Source: Bradyrhizobium sp. SRS-191
GTDB taxonomy: Bacteria; Pseudomonadota; Alphaproteobacteria; Rhizobiales; Xanthobacteraceae
Length of the DNA stretch: 64,000 bases
NCBI RefSeq assembly: GCF_024586915.1
Contig: NZ_JANBVS010000012.1
Span: 62,001 to 126,000, forward strand
Reading direction: 5' to 3'
A program made the translations under genes and the position numbers. Under the pieces are notes generated by a model that was not told the origin of the DNA, did not search any database, and saw nothing but the letters and a program-made list of their open reading frames with translations. This document shows positions 19,289 through 28,378 of this stretch, one piece after another; the stretch's first letter is position 1; each line of letters starts with the position of its first letter.

Positions 19289-19390
19289 GTCATTCCGGGG
19301 CAGCGCGCAGCGCTGAACCCGGAATCTCTTCAATCATGTCGAGATCCCGGGTTCGCCGGCGCTTTGCGCCGACGCCCCGGGATGACGCTG
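19289..19390. repeat. Dispersed palindromic repeat in the livK-livH spacer
   Basis: The segment has CATTCCGGGG...GAACCCGGAATC followed by GATCCCGGGTTC...GCCCCGGGATGAC, two complementary pairs of arms. This is the Bradyrhizobium-type intergenic palindrome that recurs, in other sequence versions, in several gaps here. Confidence 0.7.
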
Positions 19391-19401
19391 CCGAGGCAGC
19401 G

Positions 19402-20571
19402 TCACTTCTTCGCCTTGCCCGGATCCTTCACGGCCTCGAAGGTCTGGAACTCGACGTTGTAGAGCTCGCCGTCGACCTTCTCGACCTTGCGGATGTAGAC
19501 GTTCTGGACGATGTCGCGCGTCTCCGGGTCGATCGAGATCGGGCCGCGCGGGCTCTCCCACGCCATGCCCTTCATCGCCGCGAGCAGCGAGTCGCCGTCG
19601 GTCTTGCCGTCGGCCTTCTTCAGCGCCTGGTAGATCAGGTGGATGCCGTCATAGCCGCCGACCGCCATGAAGCCTGGACGGCTGTTGAAGGCCTTCTTGT
19701 AGGCCGCGACGAATTCCTTGTTCTTGTCCGACGGATGCGCCGCCGAATAGATGTGCGCGGTGACAGCGCCGAGCACCGCGTCGCCCATGTCGTTGAGGAG
19801 GTCGTCGTCGGTCACGTCGCCCGGACCAATCACCTTGATGCCGCTCTTGTCGAGGCCGCGCTCGGCATATTGCTTCATGAAGTTGCCGCCCTGCCCGGCC
19901 GGCACGAACACGAACATCGCGTCCGGCTTGGAGTCCTTCATGCGCTGCAGGAACGGAGCGAAGTCCGGATTTTGCAGCGGGACCTTCACCTCCTCGACGA
20001 TCTCGCCGCCGCCGGCGGTGAAGCGCTCCTTGAAGGAGGCCAGCGCGTCGTTACCCGGCGCGTAGTCCGAGGTGAGCGTCGCGACCTTCTTGATGCCGTT
20101 CTTGACCGCCCAGTCGCCGATGATCGTGGAGGACTGCGGCAGGGTGAAGCTGGTGCGGACGATGTAGGGAGATTTCTCGGTGATGATCGAGGTGCCGGCA
20201 GCCATCACGACCTCGGGGATCTTGCCCTGGGTGGCGAGCGGCGCCGCGGCAAAAGCAGCCGGGGTCACGCCGAAGCCGGCGATGACGTTGACCTTGTCGT
20301 TGACGATCAGCTCCTGCGCCAGCCGCTTGGTGTTGTCAGGCAGCGCGGCGTCGTCCTTGAGGATGACCTGGATCTTCTTGCCGGCGACGGTGTCGCCGTT
20401 CTGCTGCATGTACAGCTTGATCGCGTTGTCGATCTGCTTGCCGGTCGACGCCTGGCCGCCGGTCATCGGCACGATCAGGCCGATCTTGAACGTATCTTCG
20501 GCGTAAGCCGGACAAGCGGCGAGCGCGGCGGCCGCGCCGGCCAACATCAGACCCGCAATTCGATTGTTCAC
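19402..20571 (-). CDS. ABC transporter periplasmic substrate-binding protein (HAAT type)
   Basis: A 389-residue protein. The GTG at 20571 is preceded by GGGAGG at a good spacing and begins the signal peptide VNNRIAGLMLAGAAAALAAC...YAEDT; an upstream ATG at 20619 lacks this. The mature protein has FKIGLIVPMTGGQASTGKQI, typical of Leu/Ile/Val-binding type 1 folds, and GGYDGIHLIYQALKKADGKT near the end. It heads the minus-strand cluster of permeases and ATPases and supplies their substrate. The ligand may be an amino acid or an aromatic/aliphatic acid; the sequence does not decide. Confidence 0.95.
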   Translation of the reverse strand: MNNRIAGLMLAGAAAALAACPAYAEDTFKIGLIVPMTGGQASTGKQIDNAIKLYMQQNGDTVAGKKIQVILKDDAALPDNTKRLAQELIVNDKVNVIAGFGVTPAAFAAAPLATQGKIPEVVMAAGTSIITEKSPYIVRTSFTLPQSSTIIGDWAVKNGIKKVATLTSDYAPGNDALASFKERFTAGGGEIVEEVKVPLQNPDFAPFLQRMKDSKPDAMFVFVPAGQGGNFMKQYAERGLDKSGIKVIGPGDVTDDDLLNDMGDAVLGAVTAHIYSAAHPSDKNKEFVAAYKKAFNSRPGFMAVGGYDGIHLIYQALKKADGKTDGDSLLAAMKGMAWESPRGPISIDPETRDIVQNVYIRKVEKVDGELYNVEFQTFEAVKDPGKAKK

Positions 20572-20898
20572 GTGCCATCCTCCCTTTGCGCCGCTTCGAA
20601 GGGCGGCGCTTACGATCAAATGTTCAGTTTTGCGGCGACGCTAAAGCGATTTGTGACCGCCGAACACCTGCCGCACGCTCTAACAGCTATAGCAATTCGG
20701 AATAGATTCTGTATGCCAGCCATGCAACTGCGGAATTTCTTCGGAGGGTTGGCGGGTGATGACCGTCAGGACAGGAAGGACCGACAGGGGCAGAAAAGAG
20801 TATTATATTACCTGGCATCAAATCGACTGAATTGGCCGGTTGAAGGCGGACATTGCCGCGCTGCTGGCCTGCCTTGTTCCCTATGGTGTTGCTGACTC
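20572..20898. other. Divergent promoter region
   Basis: A 327-bp stretch between the divergent binding-protein and lipoprotein genes. It is locally AT-richer than its surroundings around 20690-20820 (for example AGAGTATTATATTAC). No gene, hairpin or repeat was recognised. It must contain both promoters. Confidence 0.5.
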
Positions 20899-21180
20899 AT
20901 GCCGCGCAGTTTTCGTCTAGTTCTCGCCCCGCTGGCAGCCGCCGTTGCCCTGTCCTTGGCCGGCTGCTCGTCGATCAATGCGACGGTCGGGGCCGGGATG
21001 GGCGACCTGATGCCGCAATGGGCTGGTGGCCTGCCGGCGAATGCCCCGCCCCGACCCGGGTCGCCGGAATACGAACGCTTCATGCAGGAGCGCGAGCGGC
21101 AGCGGCAATTGCCGGCGAGCGAGCGCGACAAGGAGACGCAGTCGGACTCCAATGCGCAGGCGGCCACGCCTCGACGCTGA
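20899..21180 (+). CDS. Small lipoprotein
   Basis: A 93-residue protein with a lipoprotein signal peptide: hydrophobic LAPLAAAVALSLAGC, lipobox LAGC, so cleavage before Cys at about 22. The mature chain SSINATVGAGMGDLMPQWAG is followed by a Pro-rich section and a charged E/R/Q tail. No domain recognised; the GDLMPQW segment is a good search query. Stands alone between the divergent liv promoter and purU. Likely anchored in a membrane and hypothetical in function. Confidence 0.8.
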   Translation: MPRSFRLVLAPLAAAVALSLAGCSSINATVGAGMGDLMPQWAGGLPANAPPRPGSPEYERFMQERERQRQLPASERDKETQSDSNAQAATPRR

Positions 21181-21330
21181 GGGCCTGCCCGAATCGCGAC
21201 ACGAGCTTGCGCGGAGCCGAGGTCGCTCTTCCCCCGGCGCCCATGCCGCGATGGCCGGCGCATGACAGGACGCCGCGCCTGCGATCCGCGATTGCGACTG
21301 GACCGCCGGCGACGTCCGCCCGCGCTTCGA

Positions 21331-22194
21331 TCAGTCCATGAACACGACGGTCTTGCGGCCGTTGAGGATGACGCGATCCTCGAGGTGATAGCGGATCGCC
21401 CGCGCCAGCACGCGCCGCTCGATGTCGCGGCCCTTGCGCACGAGATCCTCCGGCGTGTCGCGGTGGCTGATGCGCTCGACGTCCTGGTCGATGATCGGGC
21501 CCTCGTCGAGGTCGCGGGTGACGTAATGCGCGGTGGCGCCGATCAGCTTGACGCCGCGCTCATAGGCCTGGTGATAGGGTTTTGCGCCCTTGAAGCCCGG
21601 CAAGAACGAATGGTGGATGTTGATGCAGCGGCCGGACAGGCTCGCCGACATCTCGTCCGACAGGATCTGCATGTAGCGCGCGAGCACCACGAGATCGGTC
21701 TTGGTGTCCTCGACCAGCTTCAGGATGGCCTGCTCCTGGTCGCGCTTGCTGTCCTTGGTCACCGGCATGTGGTGGAACGGAATGTCGCCGAAATCGAGCC
21801 CGGCATAGGTCTCGCGCGGATGGTTGGAGACGATCGCCGTGGGGATCATCGACAGGTCGCGGGTGCGCCAGCGATAGAGGATGTCGACCAGGCAGTGGTC
21901 GAACTTCGACACCAGCAGCATCACCCGGCGCTGCCCGGCGCGGTCGCGCATCTGCCAATCCATCGCGAAGCGTTCGGCGATCGCCGCGAAGCCGGTCTGC
22001 AGCGCCGGCAGGTTGACCGCGAGATCGGCGGCGGTGAACACCACGCGCATGAAGAAGTGACCCGTCTCGAAGTCGCCGAACTGCTGGGCGTCGAGAATGT
22101 TCTGGCCGTTATGGGCGAGAAAGGTGGAGACGGCCGAGACGATCCCGGGACGATCCGGGCAGGACAGGGTCAGGACATACTGGTGGTCGGACAT
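21331..22194 (-). CDS. purU: Formyltetrahydrofolate deformylase
   Basis: A 287-residue cytoplasmic enzyme that hydrolyses 10-formyl-THF to formate and THF, balancing one-carbon pools and supplying formate for purines. N-terminal ACT domain: QYVLTLSCPDRPGIVSAVST. C-terminal formyl-transferase domain: NIHHSFLPGFKGAKPYHQAY, GATAHYVTRDLDEGPIIDQD, the catalytic His/Asp region. Length agrees with PurU (about 280-290). It stands alone, convergent with nothing; hemD-like gene starts divergently 112 bp away. Confidence 0.97.
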   Translation of the reverse strand: MSDHQYVLTLSCPDRPGIVSAVSTFLAHNGQNILDAQQFGDFETGHFFMRVVFTAADLAVNLPALQTGFAAIAERFAMDWQMRDRAGQRRVMLLVSKFDHCLVDILYRWRTRDLSMIPTAIVSNHPRETYAGLDFGDIPFHHMPVTKDSKRDQEQAILKLVEDTKTDLVVLARYMQILSDEMSASLSGRCINIHHSFLPGFKGAKPYHQAYERGVKLIGATAHYVTRDLDEGPIIDQDVERISHRDTPEDLVRKGRDIERRVLARAIRYHLEDRVILNGRKTVVFMD

Positions 22195-22306
22195 GGCGAT
22201 GGCGTACCGGATGGGGAGATTGATCTTGCGGCAGGCGCGGGGGCCGTTTCGGGCCCTGCTCTATCACCCTCCGCGCCCTTGCGCCAACGCTCGCCGAGGG
22301 GGCAGG

Positions 22307-23185
22307 ATGAACAAAACATCACCTCTTTCGGTGGAGAATGGCATGGCCGACCGGCTGACCGGCAACCGCATCCTGATCCTGGAAACGCGCGAGGAAGCGC
22401 AGTTCTCGCGCCTGCTCGCCGAGCAAGGCGCCAACGTGCTGCAATGTCCGATGTTCACGATCCAGGATGCCCCGGATCCGGCGCCGATCGAAGCCTGGAT
22501 CCGCCGCTGCATCGAGCGTCCGTTCGACGATCTCGTGCTGATGACCGGCGAGGGCCTGCGCCGGCTGATGACGGTGGCGCGCCGAATCGGCGTGGAAGCG
22601 GAGTTCATCGCAGCGCTGGGCAAAGCGCGCAAATTCACCCGCGGGCCGAAGCCGGGACGAGCCCTGCGCGAGCTCGGCCTCGAGCCGCAGATGACGACCG
22701 AGAAGCCGACCTCCGAAGGCGTTGCTGAATTGCTGGGACGATTCGAGCTCAAAGGCCATCGCCTCGGGCTGCAGCTCTATCCCGACAAGGACCATTCCGC
22801 ACTGATCGGCGCCATCAGGGCCGGTGGCGCCGAGGTCGATCCTGTGCTGCCTTACGTCTACGACGCCAAGGCGGCCGATGCGAACATCCTCACAGCGATC
22901 GACGAGATGACCGCCGGCAAGGTCGATGCCATCGCGCTGACGAGCTCGGGCCAGCCGCGACGGCTGTTCGATGTCGCCAAGGCGCACGGCATCGAGGATC
23001 GGCTGCGCCAGGGCTTGGCGCGGACGCAAATCGCCTCCGTCGGACCTGTCGTGACCGAGGAGCTGGCGGCGCATGGCCTGTCACCATCGATCACTCCGAC
23101 CGGCGAGGCCTATTTCATGAAGCCCCTGATCTCGGCGATGGCCGCGGCGCTGGGTGTGAAAGTGCCACGACCTTCACTCAACTAA
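22307..23185 (+). CDS. Uroporphyrinogen-III synthase family protein
   Basis: A 292-residue protein from the ATG at 22307 behind GAGGGGG. It shows the HemD two-domain pattern: ILILETREEAQFSRLLAEQGA (N-terminal subdomain), FDDLVLMTGEGLRRLM, and in the second part DAIALTSSGQPRRLF, IASVGPVVTEELAAHGL and ITPTGEAYFMKPLISAM. HemD cyclises hydroxymethylbilane to uroporphyrinogen III. It is not next to hemC or other haem genes, and HemD sequences diverge strongly, so it may be a paralogue with another role. Moderately sure of family, less sure of function. Confidence 0.8.
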   Translation: MNKTSPLSVENGMADRLTGNRILILETREEAQFSRLLAEQGANVLQCPMFTIQDAPDPAPIEAWIRRCIERPFDDLVLMTGEGLRRLMTVARRIGVEAEFIAALGKARKFTRGPKPGRALRELGLEPQMTTEKPTSEGVAELLGRFELKGHRLGLQLYPDKDHSALIGAIRAGGAEVDPVLPYVYDAKAADANILTAIDEMTAGKVDAIALTSSGQPRRLFDVAKAHGIEDRLRQGLARTQIASVGPVVTEELAAHGLSPSITPTGEAYFMKPLISAMAAALGVKVPRPSLN

Positions 23186-23197
23186 CGGTGTCGTCCC

Positions 23198-23310
23198 GGC
23201 GAACGCCGGGACCCATACCGCGTGATGTCCGAAATGGGCAGGCGGCGCGTACCGCGCGTCCCACGACGTTCGGTGGCTATGGGTCCCGGCTCAAGGCCGG
23301 GACGACGGCG
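23198..23310. repeat. Dispersed palindromic repeat
   Basis: Outer arms GTCGTCCCGGC and GCCGGGACGAC, inner arms GGGACCCATA and TATGGGTCCC, with a ~55-base core. A typical Bradyrhizobium-type intergenic palindrome; it lies between two convergent genes. Confidence 0.8.
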
Positions 23311-23315
23311 GAGTA

Positions 23316-24269
23316 TTAGGCGCTAGCGCGGCCAACCTCTTTCAGGAACGCCTGGTACGCGCGCGCAATGCCCTCCTCCAACGAGGTCGTCGCGCACCAG
23401 CCGAGCTTGGCCAGCCGCGACACGTCGAGCAGCTTGCGCGGCGTGCCATCGGGGCGCGAGGGGTCGAAGCTGATGCGGCCCTGGTAGCCAACGGCTGCCG
23501 CGACCACGCGCGCGAAATCGGCAATCGTGATGTCCTCGCCGGTGCCGATATTGACCAGCTCGTGATCCGAATAGGTCTGCATCAGATGCACGCAGGCATC
23601 CGCCATGTCGTCGACATAGAGAAATTCGCGCCGCGGCGTGCCGGAGCCCCAGACCACCACCTCCGGCGCATCAACCAGCTTCGCTTCATGGAAACGCCGG
23701 ATCAGCGCAGCGACGACATGGCTGTATTCCGGATGATAGTTGTCGCCGGGGCCGTAAAGGTTGGTCGGCATGACGTTGATGAAGTCGGCGCCATATTGGC
23801 TGCGATAAGCCTCCACCATCTTGATGCCGGCAATCTTGGCGATCGCATAGGGCTCGTTGGTCGGCTCGAGCGGACCGGTCAGCATCGCGTCCTCGCGCAG
23901 CGGCTGCGCGGCGAGCTTGGGATAGATGCAGGACGAGCCGAGAAACATCAGCTTTTCGGCGCCGTTCACATGCGCGGCATGGATGACGTTGGCGGCGATC
24001 GCGATGTTGTCGTAGATGAACTCGGCGCGCAGCGTGTTGTTGGCGACGATGCCGCCGACCTTGGCTGCGGCCAGGAACACGGCCTGCGGCCTGACCTTCG
24101 CAAACCACGAGAACACCGCGGCCTGATCGCGCAGATCGACCTCGCTGCGCGACACCGTGACGAGCTCGACACCTTCCCGCGCCAGCCGCCGCACCAGCGC
24201 GCCACCGACCATGCCGCGATGTCCCGCGACGAATACGCGCTTTCCGGCGAGATCAAAGCTCGACGCCAC
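23316..24269 (-). CDS. fcl: GDP-L-fucose synthase
   Basis: A 317-residue NADP-dependent epimerase/reductase of the SDR superfamily converting GDP-4-keto-6-deoxymannose to GDP-L-fucose. The GTG at 24269 is chosen because CAGGAG lies upstream; a start at 24296 is possible. Visible: FVAGHRGMVGGALVRRL (nucleotide-binding GxxGxxG), FLAAAKVGGIVANNT, SSCIYPKLAAQPLREDAML, catalytic YAIAKIAG (YxxxK) and MPTNLYGPGDNYHPEYSHV, all strongly family-specific. No gmd gene is adjacent, although the two are usually neighbours. Probably feeds surface polysaccharide or Nod-factor-like sugar supply. Confidence 0.93.
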   Translation of the reverse strand: MASSFDLAGKRVFVAGHRGMVGGALVRRLAREGVELVTVSRSEVDLRDQAAVFSWFAKVRPQAVFLAAAKVGGIVANNTLRAEFIYDNIAIAANVIHAAHVNGAEKLMFLGSSCIYPKLAAQPLREDAMLTGPLEPTNEPYAIAKIAGIKMVEAYRSQYGADFINVMPTNLYGPGDNYHPEYSHVVAALIRRFHEAKLVDAPEVVVWGSGTPRREFLYVDDMADACVHLMQTYSDHELVNIGTGEDITIADFARVVAAAVGYQGRISFDPSRPDGTPRKLLDVSRLAKLGWCATTSLEEGIARAYQAFLKEVGRASA

Positions 24270-24311
24270 GGGCCAACTCCTGACGTGCCACGTCAATTAG
24301 GTACAGCAGAT

Positions 24312-24986
24312 CTAGTCTCCATAGCAGCGCAGGTGGTCGAGATTGAGGATCGTGATCCCCCCATATTCCACCCGCAACAGACCCTCGCGCTCCAAGGTCT
24401 TGAGGCATTGATTGGCGTTCTGTCGCGACAGTCCGGAGAGCGCACCGATCTCCTCCTGGGTGATCTCCAGGTGGCGTGTCGTATTCGGGTAGAGGATAGG
24501 GTTGAACAGCGAGGCGATGCTGCGGGCGAGCCGCGCGGTCGCATCCAGCGTGCGGCCGACCTCGACGAGGCCGATGAACTGGCCGAGCCGTTCGTTGAGC
24601 TGGGTGACGAGGAAGCGGTTGAAGCCGACGCTGTTCTCGAACAGCCACATGAAGGTCGGCCGCTCCATCAGCGCCGCCCGCGTGTCGCGTAGCGCCACCA
24701 CGTCATAGCGGCGCGGCTCGTTCTTGAGCACGCTGCCCTCGCCGAACCAGGCCCCCGCGGACATGCCGGCAAAGGTGGTGGCCTTGCCGCCACGCGACAC
24801 CGTGCTCATGCGCGCCAGACCGGTGACGATGCCGGTCCAGTAGTCGAACTGGTCGCCGCGCAGGAAGATGTGCTCGTTGGCCGCGAAGGAGCGTTCGACG
24901 ACGCCGGCGGACGCGACCTCGATCTCCTCGGGCTTCAGATGGCGCGACCAGGGGGCGATGCGCAACAGGGTGTCGGAGGCGATCAA
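24312..24986 (-). CDS. Crp/Fnr family transcriptional regulator
   Basis: A 224-residue regulator. Residues ~15-130 form a cyclic-nucleotide-binding beta-roll (AANEHIFLRGDQFDYWTG, AGAWFGEGSVL), and ~150-215 an HTH_Crp domain with recognition region GALSGLSRQNANQCLKTLE. No Cys cluster for a 4Fe-4S centre is present, so it is not an oxygen-sensing FNR. The ligand pocket lacks an obvious cAMP Arg-Ser pair, so the ligand is unknown. It diverges from the acyl-ligase/ABC operon starting at 25322, and 335 bp separates them, so control of that operon is a reasonable hypothesis. Confidence 0.9.
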   Translation of the reverse strand: MIASDTLLRIAPWSRHLKPEEIEVASAGVVERSFAANEHIFLRGDQFDYWTGIVTGLARMSTVSRGGKATTFAGMSAGAWFGEGSVLKNEPRRYDVVALRDTRAALMERPTFMWLFENSVGFNRFLVTQLNERLGQFIGLVEVGRTLDATARLARSIASLFNPILYPNTTRHLEITQEEIGALSGLSRQNANQCLKTLEREGLLRVEYGGITILNLDHLRCYGD

Positions 24987-25321
24987 GCCGTCATCTCGTC
25001 TCGTCGAATCTCGCCGCGACCATATTGCATCGCAACAAACACGTCATGAATTTTGCCTGGGAATTGTCAGGCGCAAGACAGTTCCTGATAGCGCTTTCCC
25101 CTAACCAGGACCACCGCATTCGACTCGGCAACTCCGGGGCGGATGACGCGGATCGGCCTGAAGATGCGGCAAAGTGCGCCGCCCCAGGCAGTCCCGTCAT
25201 TCGTCGGATGGCGCGGAACCAGGGAGCGGGCTAGGATTACGACGACAGCGGCGCGACAGACGTCGCGACGCGAGGCTTAAAGAGCGCGACAAGCGCCGAC
25301 AAGGGACTTCGGGAGGACGAC
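24987..25321. other. Divergent promoter region, no gene seen
   Basis: A 335-bp stretch between the Crp/Fnr gene and the HAAT ATPase. It contains AATTTTGCCTGGGAATTGTC and other AT-richer stretches, but no palindrome clearly matching a Crp/Fnr box was found by eye. Confidence 0.45.
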
Positions 25322-26143
25322 TTGGACTATACGTTGGAAGCGCGCGGAGTCTCGCTGCGTTTCGGCGGGGTGAAAGCCCTGACCGACGTCAGCTTCGGTG
25401 TGCGCGAGGGCGAGCTGTTCTCGATCATCGGCCCGAACGGCGCCGGCAAGACCTCGATCGTCAACTGCATCTCCGGCCGCTACAAGCCGACCGAGGGCCG
25501 CCTGTTCCATCGCGGACGCGACATTACCGGCCTGCCGCCGAATGCGCGCGCCAATATCGGCATCGGCCGCACCTTCCAGAACCTCGCGCTGTTCCACCAT
25601 ATGAGCGTGCTCGACAACATCATGGTCGGGCGGCACCACCTGCTGAAGAACAACTTCCTCACCGGCTCGCTCTATTGGCTGACCGGCGCGCGCCGCGAGG
25701 AGCTGAAGCACCGCGAGAAGGTCGAGCAGATCATCGACTTCCTCGACCTGCAGTCGGTGCGCAAGGCGCCGGCGGGCACGCTCTCCTACGGCCTGCGCAA
25801 GCGCGTCGAACTCGCGCGCGCCATGGCGCTGGAGCCGCATCTCATCCTCCTCGACGAGCCGATGGCCGGCATGAACTTCGAGGAGAAGGAGGACATGGCC
25901 CGCTACATCGTCGACCTCAACGAAGAATACGGCATGACGGTCGTGATGATCGAGCACGACATGGGCGTCGTCATGGACATCTCCCACCGCGTCATGGTGC
26001 TCGATTTCGGCCGAAAGATCGCGGAAGGCGATCCCGCAGCGGTGCTCGCCGATCCCCACGTCAAGCGCGCCTATCTCGGCGAGGAGGATGAGCTGCTGGT
26101 CGACCCCGACGAGGCGCCCTCCATCGCGGAGGACGCGGCATGA
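25322..26143 (+). CDS. HAAT ABC transporter ATPase (LivG-like), first gene of a ligase operon
   Basis: A 273-residue ATPase starting at a TTG behind GGGAGGA. Visible: Walker A IIGPNGAGKTS, LivG-type signature LSYGLRKRVELARAM, Walker B HLILLDEPMAG and IEHDMGVV, then a C-terminal acidic tail EDELLVDPDEAPSIAED. It overlaps the following acyl-CoA ligase gene by four bases (ATGA), which shows a shared transcript. This suggests the transported substrate is the ligase's substrate. Confidence 0.93.
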   Translation: MDYTLEARGVSLRFGGVKALTDVSFGVREGELFSIIGPNGAGKTSIVNCISGRYKPTEGRLFHRGRDITGLPPNARANIGIGRTFQNLALFHHMSVLDNIMVGRHHLLKNNFLTGSLYWLTGARREELKHREKVEQIIDFLDLQSVRKAPAGTLSYGLRKRVELARAMALEPHLILLDEPMAGMNFEEKEDMARYIVDLNEEYGMTVVMIEHDMGVVMDISHRVMVLDFGRKIAEGDPAAVLADPHVKRAYLGEEDELLVDPDEAPSIAEDAA

Positions 26144-28071
26144 TGGACTATGCGGGTCGCGTCAAACAGGCGGACACCTATCCGAAGCTGCTGCGGCTGA
26201 ACGCCAAGGAGCACGGCCGGGAGATCGCGCTGCGCGAGAAGGATCTCGGCCTCTGGCGGACCTTCACCTGGGCGGACTACCAGGCGCGCGTCCGCGACTT
26301 CGCGCTCGGCATGGTCGAGCTCGGGCTCGGCAAGGACGACGTCGTCGGCGTCATCGGCGACAACCGGCCGGACTGGGTCGCGGCGGAGATCGCGGCGCAT
26401 GCGATCCGTGGCCACAGCCTCGGCCTATATCGCGACGTGCTGGACGACGAAGCGGCCTACCTGCTCAACTATGGCGAGGCACGGCTAGTGTTCGCCGAGG
26501 ACGAGGAGCAGGTCGACAAGCTGCTCAACCTCGCCGACCGCGTGCCGGCGCTCAAGCACATCATCTATTCCGACCCGCGCGGCATGCGGAAGTACGACGA
26601 CCCCAGGCTCATGCCGGCCGACAAGCTCGCCGAACTCGGGCGCGCACGCGCGGCGCGCGAACCCGATCTCTACGACCGCATGGTCGACGCAACGGTCGGC
26701 GACGACGTTGCTATTCTCTGCACGACATCAGGCACCACTTCGCATCCGAAACTCGCGATGCTCTCGGCGGCACGCGTCCTGAAGCATTGCGCGACCTATC
26801 TGGCCTTCGACCCCAAGGGTCCGGAGGACGAATATGTCTCGGTGCTGCCGCTACCCTGGATCATGGAACAGGTCTACGTGCTCGGCAAAGGCCTGCTCTG
26901 CCGGATGAAGGTCAACTTCGTCGAAGAGCCGGATACCATGATGAACGACTTCCGCGAGATCGCGCCGACGTTCGTTCTGTTCGCGCCGCGGGTCTGGGAG
27001 CAGATCGCGGCCGACGTCCGCGCCGCGGTGATGGATGCCTCGCCGCTGAAGCAGCGGCTGTATCAGATGGGCATGTCGAGCGGCCTCGCCGTGCTGGAGA
27101 AGGGCCAGCATTCGGGCTTCGCCGACATGCTGCTGTTCCGCGCGCTGCGCGACCGGCTCGGCTTCACCCGGCTGCGCTCGGCCGCGACCGGCGGCGCCGC
27201 GCTTGGGCCCGACACCTTCAAGTTCTTCCGCGCCATGGGCGTGCCGTTGCGCACGCTGTATGGCCAGACCGAGCTGTTAGGGGCCTACACGCTGCATCCG
27301 GATGACAAGGTCGATCCGGACACGACCGGCGTGCCGATGTCGCAGGACATCGAGATCAAGATCGACCAGCCGGACAGCCAGGGCATCGGCGAGATCCTGG
27401 TGCGCCATCCCAACATGTTCCTAGGCTACTACAAGAACCCGGAAGCCTCGGCCGCCGACATCAAGGACGGCTGGATGCATTCCGGCGATGCCGGCTATTT
27501 CAACGGCGCCAAGCAGCTCGTCGTCATCGACCGCATCAAGGACCTCGCCGAGACGTCGCGCGGCGAGCGCTTCTCGCCGCAATATATCGAGAACAAGCTG
27601 AAATTCTCGCCCTACATTGCGGAAGCCGTCGTGCTCGGCGCCGGCCGCGAGCACCTCGCGGCGATGATCTGCATCCGCTACTCGATCATCTCGAAATGGG
27701 CAGAGAAGAACCGCATCGCGTTCACGACCTATTCCGATCTCGCCTCGCGCAACGAGGTCTATGCGCTCTTGCAGAAGGAGGTCGAGACCGTCAATGCGCA
27801 CCTGCCCCCAGCCCAGCGCATCGCCCGCTTCCTGCTGCTCTACAAGGAGCTCGACGCCGACGACGGCGAGTTGACCCGCACCCGCAAAGTGCGACGTAGC
27901 GTGATCAACGAGAAATACGCCGACATCATCGACGGCATCTATGGCGGCAAGCCGGCCATTCCCGTCGACACCATCATCCGTTTCCAGGACGGCACCACCC
28001 AGCGCATCCGCACCACGCTGAAGGTGGTGGACCTGGGTGGGCGTGGACCGATGGCGGAGGCGGCGGAGTGA
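26140..28071 (+). CDS. Acyl-CoA ligase (AMP-dependent synthetase), transporter-linked
   Basis: A 643-residue adenylate-forming enzyme. Visible: core motif LCTTSGTTSHPKLAM (A3), YGQTELLGAYT (A5-like), GWMHSGDAGYF (A7) and a C-terminal lysine region RTRKVRRSVINEKYADIIDG. Length (~640) and pattern match the bacterial long-chain/aromatic acyl-CoA synthetase group used with HAAT operons. It converts a carboxylic acid to its CoA thioester with ATP. Coupled to the ATPase gene by a four-base overlap and followed by permeases, it points to an uptake-activation pathway. The acid is unknown. Confidence 0.93.
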   Translation: MMDYAGRVKQADTYPKLLRLNAKEHGREIALREKDLGLWRTFTWADYQARVRDFALGMVELGLGKDDVVGVIGDNRPDWVAAEIAAHAIRGHSLGLYRDVLDDEAAYLLNYGEARLVFAEDEEQVDKLLNLADRVPALKHIIYSDPRGMRKYDDPRLMPADKLAELGRARAAREPDLYDRMVDATVGDDVAILCTTSGTTSHPKLAMLSAARVLKHCATYLAFDPKGPEDEYVSVLPLPWIMEQVYVLGKGLLCRMKVNFVEEPDTMMNDFREIAPTFVLFAPRVWEQIAADVRAAVMDASPLKQRLYQMGMSSGLAVLEKGQHSGFADMLLFRALRDRLGFTRLRSAATGGAALGPDTFKFFRAMGVPLRTLYGQTELLGAYTLHPDDKVDPDTTGVPMSQDIEIKIDQPDSQGIGEILVRHPNMFLGYYKNPEASAADIKDGWMHSGDAGYFNGAKQLVVIDRIKDLAETSRGERFSPQYIENKLKFSPYIAEAVVLGAGREHLAAMICIRYSIISKWAEKNRIAFTTYSDLASRNEVYALLQKEVETVNAHLPPAQRIARFLLLYKELDADDGELTRTRKVRRSVINEKYADIIDGIYGGKPAIPVDTIIRFQDGTTQRIRTTLKVVDLGGRGPMAEAAE

Positions 28072-28378
28072 TGCGCGTGTTGTCATCCCCAGTCGTCATG
28101 CGCGGGCTCGACCCGCGCATCCATTCTCTTCCGAAGGCCATGTATCGCCGGGTCAAGCCCGGCGATGACGACCGAGGTCGCGAGCAGCAACAAGCGCGAC
28201 TGCGCATGACTGCGCCCTCTCCCCTTGTGGGAGAGGGCATCTCCGCCGGTCGACGCGAATGCGGTCGGGTGAGGGGTCTCTCTCCCCTCGCTCGCCCGCG
28301 GAGAGAACCCCTCACCCGGCTGCGCTGCGCGCAGCCACCCTCTCCCACAAGGGGAGAGGGTTACAGCGTGCCCACACC
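28072..28378. repeat. Composite palindromic repeat element, two inverted CCCTCTCCC copies
   Basis: This 307-bp gap holds two palindromic families. First, 28098-28170 has GGGCTCGACCCGCGC...GCCGGGTCAAGCCCGGCGATG. Second, 28214-28238 and 28338-28360 carry the same 23-base palindrome in opposite orientation, with inner arms GTCGGGTGAGGGGT and ACCCCTCACCCGGC. The whole 28211-28362 unit is a single large imperfect palindrome. It separates the ligase from the permease genes of an otherwise tight operon. Confidence 0.85.
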
